Shown: positions 22,412 to 28,310 of the stretch, one piece after another
Layout: every line of letters begins with the position of its first letter
Position numbering within the stretch: the stretch's first letter is position 1
Assembly: GCA_947585885.1 (NCBI GenBank)
Contig: CANPXI010000002.1
Span: 1 to 28,310 of the forward strand
DNA from: an uncultured Bacilli bacterium
GTDB taxonomy: Bacteria > Bacillota_I > Bacilli_A > RF39 > UBA660
Length of the DNA stretch: 28,310 bases
Reading direction: 5' to 3'
Notes under the pieces: generated by a model
What the model was told of the DNA's origin: nothing
The model's database searches: none
What the model saw: the letters and a program-made list of their open reading frames with translations, nothing else
Translations under genes and position numbers: made by a program

Positions 22412-22428
22412 GGGCAAAAGCCCTTTTT
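22410..22428 (+). terminator. Internal terminator between transporter and two-component genes
   Basis: AAGGGC-AAAA-GCCCTT (22410-22425) plus T run to 22428. Starts at the permease stop. Confidence 0.85.
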
Positions 22429-22432
22429 GTGT

Positions 22433-22441
22433 GCTATAATA
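22433..22441 (+). promoter_or_regulatory. Extended -10 promoter of the two-component genes
   Basis: TGCTATAAT directly after the internal terminator, 19 bp before the regulator's ATG and with no -35. Allows expression independent of the transporter operon. Confidence 0.55.
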
Positions 22442-22459
22442 AAAAAGAAAGGAAAAACT

Positions 22460-23116
22460 ATGAACATACTATTAATAGAAGACAACATAAACATAATAAA
22501 AGGCCTAAGTTATAGTTTTAAAAAAGAAGGACTTAACCTAATATATAAAAGAACATTAAAAGAAGCAGAAGAATACCTAAAAAACACACAAAACATAGAT
22601 TTAATACTTTTAGACATAACTTTACCTGATGGAGACGGACTAAATTTATTTAAAACAAAATTAAAAGAATTAAATATACCAGTAATATTTTTAACAATAA
22701 AAGATGAAGAAGACATAATCGTGGAATCTCTTAACCTAGGTGCAGAAGACTACATAACTAAACCTTTTAGCACAAAAGAACTGCTAGCTAGAATAAATAG
22801 AACACTACTAAGAACAAAAAAGAATAGTAAAATAACAGTAAAAGACATAACTTTTGACATAGATAAACTAATAATATATAAAAAAGATAAACAAATAGAA
22901 CTAACTCCTCTAGAACTAAAAATAATATCACTACTATTTACAAACATAAACAAAGTAGTAACAAGAGACTTAATATTAGATAAAATCTGGGAATGGACAG
23001 GTAACTTTGTAGATAACCACACAGTAACAGTATACATAAAAAGAATAAGAGAAAAACTACAAACAGACATAATAAAAACAATAAAAGGAATCGGGTACAG
23101 AATAGATGAAAAATAA
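22460..23116 (+). CDS. OmpR-family response regulator
   Basis: 218 residues from ATG 22460 (AGAAAGGA upstream); an in-frame upstream codon at 22427 lies in the promoter and is rejected. Receiver domain 1-115: acidic pair Glu7-Asp8, phosphoacceptor Asp52 in LILLDITLPDGDG, Thr in VIFLTIKDE and Lys in YITKPF. The winged-helix DNA-binding domain (about 125-218) has LTPLELKIISLL, the recognition region VDNHTVTVYIKRIREKL and the final GIGYRI. Overlaps the kinase gene by 11 bases. Probably controls the transporter promoter at 19039-19070. Confidence 0.94.
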   Translation: MNILLIEDNINIIKGLSYSFKKEGLNLIYKRTLKEAEEYLKNTQNIDLILLDITLPDGDGLNLFKTKLKELNIPVIFLTIKDEEDIIVESLNLGAEDYITKPFSTKELLARINRTLLRTKKNSKITVKDITFDIDKLIIYKKDKQIELTPLELKIISLLFTNINKVVTRDLILDKIWEWTGNFVDNHTVTVYIKRIREKLQTDIIKTIKGIGYRIDEK

Positions 23117-24314
23117 AATAAAACTAAAAAAACACTTAAAACTATTATTATTTATTATACTAGTAATACTTTTTCTATTTATATCACTAAATATATATGA
23201 GTATTCTAATTACACAAAAAACTATAATAACAAAATAATAGAAATAACTAATACTTTATTAAAAGAGTACCCTGGTATTACTGAAGAAGAAATAATAAAA
23301 ATACTAAACACAAAAAATAATAAAGATAACACTTTAAATAAATATGGAATAGACATAAATAAAGAAAGTATAATATTAGAAAACAATAACTTATTTAAAA
23401 AATACTTAATAATAAACACCATAACTTTAATACTTTCAATTTCTCTAATACTATTTGTTTTACTTCATTACAATAGAAAAAAAGACATTGAACTAAAAGA
23501 AATAACAAACTACTTAAAAGAACTAAATAACAAAAACTATAAAATAAGTGTAGACTCTATGTCAGAAGATGAACTATCAATACTAAAAAATGAAATATAT
23601 AAAACCACAATAATGCTAAAAGAAACTTTAGAAATACAAAAAAATGATAAAATAAACTTAAAAAATTCTCTAGAAGACATTTCTCATCAATTAAAAACAC
23701 CACTAACAAGTATACTAATAATGTTAGATAATTTAATTGATAACACTGATATAGATATAAACACAAAAAATGAATTCCTAAGAGAAATAAAAAGAGAAAT
23801 AATAAACATAAACTTTCTAATAAACTCACTTCTTAAATTATCTAAATTTGATGCAAACACTATTAAATTCACACAAAAAGAAATAGAAATAACTGACTTA
23901 ATAAATGAATCAGTAAAAAATGTATCTTTATTATGTGACCTAAAAAATGTTAAAATAAATATACTAAATAACACAAAAATACTTCTTAATTGTGATTTAA
24001 AGTGGCAAATAGAAGCAATAACAAACATACTAAAAAACTGTATTGAATATTCAAAAGAAAACAGTACTGTAGAAATAAACTATAACACAAACCCAGCTTA
24101 CACTTTTATTGAAATAAAAGACTTTGGAAAAGAAATATCAGAAAGTGAAATAAATCATATATTTGAAAGATTTTATAAAGGAGAAAGTAGTAGTGAAGAT
24201 AGTATTGGAATAGGACTTTCTCTATCTAAATCAATAATAGAAAAAGATAATGGCAAGATAACAGTAACAAGTAATAAAAAAGAAACAACATTTATGATAA
24301 AATACTTTAAGTAA
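23106..24314 (+). CDS. Sensor histidine kinase
   Basis: 402 residues. Two transmembrane helices (about 12-30 and 98-120) flank a short extracellular loop of about 65 residues; a HAMP-like linker follows. The phosphorylated His194 is in DISHQLKTPLTSI. ATPase domain: N box AITNILKNCIEYS, G1 IEIKDFGKEIS, F box IFERFYKG, G2 SIGIGLSLS. Group with short sensing loops, in which the neighbouring ABC permease often serves as the sensor. Start overlaps the regulator's end, so both are translated from one message. Confidence 0.93.
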   Translation: MKNKIKLKKHLKLLLFIILVILFLFISLNIYEYSNYTKNYNNKIIEITNTLLKEYPGITEEEIIKILNTKNNKDNTLNKYGIDINKESIILENNNLFKKYLIINTITLILSISLILFVLLHYNRKKDIELKEITNYLKELNNKNYKISVDSMSEDELSILKNEIYKTTIMLKETLEIQKNDKINLKNSLEDISHQLKTPLTSILIMLDNLIDNTDIDINTKNEFLREIKREIININFLINSLLKLSKFDANTIKFTQKEIEITDLINESVKNVSLLCDLKNVKINILNNTKILLNCDLKWQIEAITNILKNCIEYSKENSTVEINYNTNPAYTFIEIKDFGKEISESEINHIFERFYKGESSSEDSIGIGLSLSKSIIEKDNGKITVTSNKKETTFMIKYFK

Positions 24315-24325
24315 AGGAGGTAACT

Positions 24326-25546
24326 ATGAAAAAATGGTATAAACTAGATAACATTGGAACGTTCTATTCATTAACTTCAAACTCTAGTATTGCTAAAGTA
24401 TTTAGGTATTCAGTATTCTTAAATGAAGAAATAGATCCTAAAACTTTACAACTTTCCTTAAACAAAACATTAGAAACATTTCCTAACTTCAATGTAAATT
24501 TAAAAAAAGGTTTCTACTGGTACTACTTAAGTGAAAGCACTAAACAAAACAAAGTAACAAAAGAAAACTTACCAGTATGCTTTAAAATATATAAAAATGA
24601 ACACGACCTCCTTTATAGGGTATCTTACTATAAAAACAAAATAAACCTAGAAATATCTCACATACTATCAGATGGAAAAGGCACAATAGAATTCTTAAAA
24701 CTATTAATAACAAACTATATATCTTTAAAATATAACATAGAAAATAATTACATTAATAAATCTTCAGAACTAGATAAAACAGAAGATAGTTTTGATAAAT
24801 ATTATAAAAAAGAAAAACAAACAAAAAAAGAAAAAATAAAAATATATAAATATAAAGGTAAACATAAAATAAATAGACCAATATTTATGGAAAGCCACTT
24901 ACCATTAGATAAAATAATAAAGTTATCAAAACAATATAACACAACAATTACTATACTATTATTATCTATACTTATATACTCATTTAAAGATACTATGAAC
25001 ACACGTGACTTAAATAAATATATAAAAATAGATATACCAGTAGACTTAAGAAACTTCTTTAATTCAAAAACAACAATGAACTTCTTTGGTCTAACTAATG
25101 TAACATATAAACTAAACACAAATGACTCTTTAATAGAAATAATAAATGAAATAACAAAACAATTTAAACAAAACATAACAAAAGAAAAACTAAGTGAAAG
25201 AGTAAATAAAATGGTATCATTTGAAAAAAACATATTCTGTAGAATAGTACCTTTATTTATAAAAAGAATAGTACTAAACATAATAGATAAATTTACAAGT
25301 AATATGAGCACAACCTGTCTATCTAATTTAGGCTTAATTACTTTAGATAAAGATATAGAAAAATATATAAAATACATAACAGTAAACACAAACCCAACTA
25401 ACTTTCAATTCACAATATGTTCATTCAAAAATGACTTATCAATTGGAGTATCTTCAATATATACAAACAATGATATAATAAAAAACTTCTTTAGATACTT
25501 TACTTCAAATAATATAGATGTAAAAATAGATGTAAGCGAGGTATAA
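24326..25546 (+). CDS. Acyltransferase of the alcohol acetyltransferase/condensation-domain fold
   Basis: 406 residues. The catalytic HXXXDG signature of CoA-dependent acyltransferases and condensation domains is present as SHILSDG (about residues 112-118), and an N-terminal part resembles wax-ester/alcohol acetyltransferase proteins (WYKLDNIGTFYSLTS). A DFG-type second motif is not evident. AAAGGAGG precedes the ATG, 11 bp after the kinase gene. It is followed after one base by a zinc-ribbon membrane protein; such pairs recur in Bacillota. The substrate is unknown; an acyl transfer to a cell-surface or secreted molecule linked to the transporter is conjecture. Confidence 0.75.
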   Translation: MKKWYKLDNIGTFYSLTSNSSIAKVFRYSVFLNEEIDPKTLQLSLNKTLETFPNFNVNLKKGFYWYYLSESTKQNKVTKENLPVCFKIYKNEHDLLYRVSYYKNKINLEISHILSDGKGTIEFLKLLITNYISLKYNIENNYINKSSELDKTEDSFDKYYKKEKQTKKEKIKIYKYKGKHKINRPIFMESHLPLDKIIKLSKQYNTTITILLLSILIYSFKDTMNTRDLNKYIKIDIPVDLRNFFNSKTTMNFFGLTNVTYKLNTNDSLIEIINEITKQFKQNITKEKLSERVNKMVSFEKNIFCRIVPLFIKRIVLNIIDKFTSNMSTTCLSNLGLITLDKDIEKYIKYITVNTNPTNFQFTICSFKNDLSIGVSSIYTNNDIIKNFFRYFTSNNIDVKIDVSEV

Positions 25547-25547
25547 A

Positions 25548-26204
25548 ATGAAAAAATGTAGTAGTTGCAACATAGAATTTAATATAAAAGGTAATACTTG
25601 TCCTTTATGTCAAAACAAACTAACTGGAGAAAACACAAACTTAACATTTCCAAATAACACTTGGTATGAATCAAAAAAACTAACATTAAAAATAATACTA
25701 TTTATTTCATTAGTAACACTCTTAATATCAGGTTTTTTTGAACTATTAATAAATAATAAAATACTAGTAACTTTTTACATAGCCCTAGGCCTATTAACTA
25801 ACTATATAATAGTAACATTCATATTTAATAACTATAAAAATGTACTAAAACTATTTGGTAAATATGGCTTATTAGTAATAATACTACTTCTAATATGGTT
25901 CCTAGTAACAAAAAGTTACATACTAACTAACTACATAATACCTTCAATTTGTTTACTAGAACTCTTATTTAATATAATAATAGGTCTAATACTAAGAAAA
26001 AACTACATACTAAACTATACAAGCATTATATTAATAAATACATTATTACTATTACTACCAATAATCTTAGTAATAACACACCAAACAACAAACAACATTT
26101 TATCTTACATATCAACATTACTAGGAATAATAGTATTACTAGCATTACTAATATTTTTTAGCACTGAACTAAAAGAAGAAATAGAAAAGATATTTAAAAT
26201 CTAA
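25548..26204 (+). CDS. Zinc-ribbon multi-pass membrane protein (DUF6320-like)
   Basis: 218 residues. N-terminal zinc ribbon with two CXXC pairs (CSSC at 4-7, CPLC at about 18-21), then about six hydrophobic helices from residue 46 to 207 and an acidic tail (ELKEEIEKIFKI). The start follows the acyltransferase stop by one base, so translation is coupled. Proteins of this layout are common partners of alcohol-acetyltransferase-like genes in Bacillota (general knowledge). Biochemical role unknown. No clear terminator follows; the antisense RNA promoter of the second toxin-like module lies 9 bp after the stop. Confidence 0.75.
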   Translation: MKKCSSCNIEFNIKGNTCPLCQNKLTGENTNLTFPNNTWYESKKLTLKIILFISLVTLLISGFFELLINNKILVTFYIALGLLTNYIIVTFIFNNYKNVLKLFGKYGLLVIILLLIWFLVTKSYILTNYIIPSICLLELLFNIIIGLILRKNYILNYTSIILINTLLLLLPIILVITHQTTNNILSYISTLLGIIVLLALLIFFSTELKEEIEKIFKI

Positions 26205-26212
26205 TAAACTAA

Positions 26213-26241
26213 TTGAATAAATAACCACTATATGTTAAAAT
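26213..26241 (+). promoter_or_regulatory. Promoter of antisense RNA, copy 2
   Basis: TTGAAT (26213-26218), 17 bp, TAAAAT (26236-26241). Confidence 0.6.
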
Positions 26242-26247
26242 TAAATA

Positions 26248-26336
26248 CATAAAGGGAAACATATAAGCATTGCTTAATGTCTACCCCTTATGGGTGTAGA
26301 CATGTTGAATAGAAATATTCAACGTGTCATTTTTTT
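26248..26336 (+). ncRNA. Antisense antitoxin-like RNA, copy 2
   Basis: Predicted from the promoter at 26213-26241 to the terminator GTTGAATA-GAAA-TATTCAAC (26304-26323) followed by GTGTCA and seven T (26330-26336), about 89 nt. It also contains a hairpin built from TGTCTAC (26278-26284) and GTAGACA (26296-26302). Layout equals that of copy 1, with the same GTGTCATTTTTTTATA sequence at its end. Confidence 0.55.
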
Positions 26337-26419
26337 ATAATCGCGACTATTAAAGCTGTGATTAATAAAATAGCACAAATGTGTTTAAGCACATCAATGA
26401 AGAATTTTCTCCACTTCAT
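26327..26419 (-). CDS. 30-residue hydrophobic peptide, type I toxin-like, copy 2
   Basis: ATG 26417-26419 on the minus strand follows GAAAGGAG. The peptide starts MKWRKFFIDVLKHICAI, is hydrophobic to residue 28 and ends Ile-Lys-Lys. It has the same length as copy 1 with conserved F6, I8, V10-L11-K12, I14, I17-L18 and I28-K29-K30. Its leader has GTGTCTACCC (26449-26458), complementary to GGGTAGACA-type sequence in the 3' end, and the binding site can be paired by upstream CCACTC. A weak -10 (TATAAG 26466-26471) lies 8 bp before the leader motif. Function inferred from architecture. Confidence 0.6.
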   Translation of the reverse strand: MKWRKFFIDVLKHICAILLITALIVAIIKK

Positions 26420-26502
26420 ACTAAACCACGCTCCTTTCAAAAAAGAGTGGGTAGACACAAAGGTACTTATAGTTTCCCTTAATTCAATACACTAACACAC
26501 AT

Positions 26503-26558
26503 AAATACTAAAAGTCAACACCACCAAAAATTGAATTTTATAAACACTTTTAGTATTT
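26503..26558. repeat. 13-bp inverted repeat upstream of toxin-like copy 2
   Basis: AAATACTAAAAGT (26503-26515) and ACTTTTAGTATTT (26546-26558), perfect, 30-nt loop. Between the two divergent promoters; possible operator or transcript hairpin. The rest of 26560-26670 is AT-rich with repeated AAAATTGAATTTT sequences and one Spo0A-box-like TGTCGAA (26640-26646). Confidence 0.6.
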
Positions 26559-26675
26559 TATATTGCACAAAAATAACCATAAAATTGAATTTTAATATCT
26601 CAATTTTAAAAAATTAACATATAAAAAAGTTAAAAAAATTGTCGAAAAATGTAAGTAAAAGTATAAAATTAGTGA

Positions 26676-26704
26676 TTGACACTAACAAATAAGTAAACTA
26701 TAAT
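26676..26704 (+). promoter_or_regulatory. Consensus sigma-A promoter of the leader and surface-protein gene
   Basis: TTGACA (26676-26681), exactly 17 bp, TATAAT (26699-26704): a perfect match to consensus and the strongest promoter in the window. Confidence 0.9.
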
Positions 26705-26737
26705 TAAATTGTAAAAAATAAAAGGAGAAATAAAACT

Positions 26738-26788
26738 ATGAAGACAATAATCTCTTTCGATAATTTGAAACTCGGGGGGGGTTACTAA
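26738..26788 (+). CDS. 16-codon leader ORF with a G8 tract
   Basis: ATG 26738 after AAAGGAG encodes MKTIISFDNLKLGGGY, stop TAA 26786-26788. Eight consecutive G (26774-26781) encode the Gly codons, a striking tract in such AT-rich DNA. With one extra G, or a -1 ribosomal slip, the frame runs on for 29 codons to TAG 26824-26826, inside the left arm of the terminator before the surface-protein gene. A 10-bp inverted repeat (AAAACTATGA 26732-26741 with TCATAGTTTT 26796-26805) brackets the ORF and includes its start codon. Best read as a regulatory leader peptide, not an effector. Confidence 0.6.
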   Translation: MKTIISFDNLKLGGGY

Positions 26789-26817
26789 CTAACTCTCATA
26801 GTTTTTTAATGCACGAT

Positions 26818-26845
26818 AACACATAGGTTTTTCTATGTGTTTTTT
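26818..26845 (+). terminator. Attenuator terminator before the surface-protein gene
   Basis: AACACATAG (26818-26826) pairs perfectly with CTATGTGTT (26833-26841), 6-nt loop, T run to 26845. It stands between a strong promoter and the ribosome binding site AAAAGGAGT of the next gene. Confidence 0.85.
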
Positions 26846-26868
26846 AAGTGCAAGAAAAGGAGTAGAAA

Positions 26869-28310
26869 ATGAATAAGAAATATATAATAATAGGAATAGT
26901 ATTTATGTTAATAGTAACAATAGGTTTTAGTGCAGCATATTGGAGTGCACAAATAGTAGGAGAAGGAAAAGATATAATAGTAGAAACAGATGAGTTAAAG
27001 ATAATATTTACAGATGAAACAGCAATATCAGAAACAGAAGTAAAACCAGGATGGAGTAAAGAAAAAACATTTACAGTGGAAAATAAAAGTGATGGAGATT
27101 ATTACTATAATATAGGAATAGATAAGTTAGTAAATACATTTGTATTAGACTTTCTAAAATATAAAATAACTTCCGAAGATGGTGGATACAATATGACTGA
27201 ATATGAATTAGTACCAAAATCAGAAGTAGCAAAAAAAGAAATACTAGAAGAAGGAATAAAGATAGAGAAAGGTAAAACTCATCATTATACAATTGAATTT
27301 AAATATGAAAGTAGTGACGAAGATCAAAGTGCAGACATGGGAAAACTGTTTAGTGGAAACTTAATAATAGAAGAGGGAAAGAAAAAGGAGACTTTAACAG
27401 ATTTCTTTGCAAAAAAATATTCTAATGCAAAAAAGAGAACAACATTTTCAACTATATTACCAAGTAATGGTAATGCTGAAAGTTATAATATAGAAACTGA
27501 TAATGAAAGTGGTGTATATTACGATGAAGAAGATTATACAGAAGATTTAAACAAAGATGGCAAAGGAGATAGGGTATATTACTTTAGTGGAAATGTAACT
27601 GATAACTGGGTAAGTTTTGCGGACTTTTATTGGAGAATAATCAGAACAAATGAAGACGGAGGACTTAGACTATTATATGCAGGAACAGAAACAGAAAAAG
27701 GAAATACAACAACTGGATATATAGGTGGAGCTAATAAAACATATCTATATAACTCATCAAAAAGTGATCCAATGTATTCTGGTTATATGTATGGAATAGA
27801 AGGAAGTGTTACTAATAATAGAACAAATCAAAAAAATAATTCAAGTATAGTAAAATCTGAAGTAGATAACTGGTATGCATCAAATATAATTAAAACAGAT
27901 AATCAAGGACATAATTATAGCGATTATGTAAGTAAAACGGCAATTTATTGTAATGATAGAAGTAGTGATAATTATAATACAACAACTAATATGTACTATG
28001 CAGCAGCACAAAGACTATCAGTGATTTCAAGTGGTTATGGTGGAATAAGTAGTTATGATGATACCAAACCATCATTCAAATGCGGATTAAAATATAATGG
28101 TTCAATGCATGATGATGCAGATGATGCAGATAAATTCACAGTACCTAATAGTAAAGGTATAGGGAATCAACTATTAACATATCCAGTAGCATTAATGACA
28201 GCAGATGAAATAGCTTATGCAGGAGGAAGGTTTGGATTATTATCAAAAAAAACATTCTTAAATTTAAACAGTAGTGGTAATAGTGTGACAGGTGCGTATT
28301 ACATCTACTG
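26869..28310 (+). CDS. Large secreted surface protein with SipW/TasA-type signal region (partial, runs off the window)
   Basis: At least 480 residues, no stop before the edge. N terminus: MNKKYIIIGIVFMLIVTIGF then SAAYWS, the short signal peptide seen in TasA/camelysin-like and SipW-processed proteins. A beta-rich domain of that type follows (about 30-165, ending in NLIIEEGK). The region from about 175 onward is different: FYWRIIRTNEDGGLRLLYAG, two Cys (IYCNDRSS, FKCGLKYN) and YPVALMTADEIAYAGG, a pattern repeated in surface proteins of gut Bacillota with an FISUMP/DUF1566-like look (uncertain). Likely an exported, possibly fibre-forming or adhesin protein. Ribosome binding site AAAAGGAGT. Expression appears gated by the upstream leader and terminator. 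Confidence 0.75.
   Translation, partial: MNKKYIIIGIVFMLIVTIGFSAAYWSAQIVGEGKDIIVETDELKIIFTDETAISETEVKPGWSKEKTFTVENKSDGDYYYNIGIDKLVNTFVLDFLKYKITSEDGGYNMTEYELVPKSEVAKKEILEEGIKIEKGKTHHYTIEFKYESSDEDQSADMGKLFSGNLIIEEGKKKETLTDFFAKKYSNAKKRTTFSTILPSNGNAESYNIETDNESGVYYDEEDYTEDLNKDGKGDRVYYFSGNVTDNWVSFADFYWRIIRTNEDGGLRLLYAGTETEKGNTTTGYIGGANKTYLYNSSKSDPMYSGYMYGIEGSVTNNRTNQKNNSSIVKSEVDNWYASNIIKTDNQGHNYSDYVSKTAIYCNDRSSDNYNTTTNMYYAAAQRLSVISSGYGGISSYDDTKPSFKCGLKYNGSMHDDADDADKFTVPNSKGIGNQLLTYPVALMTADEIAYAGGRFGLLSKKTFLNLNSSGNSVTGAYYIY

Noticed and set aside
26732..26807. 10-bp inverted repeat around the leader ORF as a stand-alone terminator
   Set aside because: The loop would be over 50 nt and the T run is short; it is more likely an alternative leader structure, and the terminator at 26818-26845 is far stronger.
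1..28310. CRISPR arrays, insertion sequences, prophage genes, rRNA
   Set aside because: No regularly spaced repeats, transposase, integrase or structural phage genes and no rRNA sequence were seen on either strand.

Overview
This is a very AT-rich, densely packed chromosomal segment from an endospore-forming Bacillota. The sporulation genes (dacF, spoIIAA, sigF, spoVAC/D/E), ABC/FtsX-type peptide transport genes with a two-component system, a UgtP-type glycolipid glucosyltransferase, CCA-encoding tRNA genes and the standard code (TGA as stop, TGG for Trp) fit a gut-type, Mollicutes-related Bacilli lineage. The exact taxon is an inference.

Layout. (1) 1-7600 is a sporulation island: the tail of an unknown gene, a DacF-type D,D-carboxypeptidase, a 16-residue peptide gene, a collagen-like (exosporium-type) protein, a GT2-TPR glycosyltransferase, a secreted membrane-anchored protein of unknown function, then an overlapping spoIIAA-sigF-spoVAC-spoVAD-spoVAE run. 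The anti-sigma gene spoIIAB is absent from its usual place, and the SpoIIAA-like protein has Ile where the phosphorylated Ser58 belongs. Spo0A-box-like sites precede spoIIAA, and sigma-K-like AC-N16-CATANNNTA sites precede the small peptide and the collagen gene. (2) 7600-10700: a membrane protein translationally coupled to scpA-scpB (condensin adaptors), convergent with a class I amidotransferase hydrolase. (3) 10700-11300: tRNA-Leu(CAA), and behind it a compact type I toxin-antitoxin-like module lying between two copies of a 51-bp repeat that contains the 5' end and -10 region of the tRNA-Leu gene. (4) 11300-16860: a small membrane protein, gltX, tRNA-Glu(CTC), a 51-residue unknown protein, a decayed small gene, a UvrD/HelD-like helicase with a nuclease-fold insert, and folA. 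(5) 16850-18960, minus strand: a methyltransferase-fold protein and a diacylglycerol glucosyltransferase. (6) 19096-26204: ABC ATPase, FtsX-type permease, response regulator, sensor kinase, acyltransferase and a zinc-ribbon membrane protein, led by a promoter with an 11-bp-phased direct repeat suited to an OmpR-family regulator. (7) 26204-28310: a second, diverged copy of the toxin-antitoxin-like module on the opposite strand, then a consensus promoter, a 16-codon leader ORF ending in a run of eight G, an intrinsic terminator, and a large SipW/TasA-type secreted protein that runs off the window.

The most interesting items are the two-copy 30-residue toxin/antisense module, in which the conserved Lys-Lys-stop end of the peptide gene is the U-run of the antisense terminator; the G8 leader, where a gain of one G (or a -1 ribosomal slip) would carry the ribosome into the downstream terminator stem, suggesting a phase-variable attenuator of a surface protein; and the spoIIA operon without spoIIAB.
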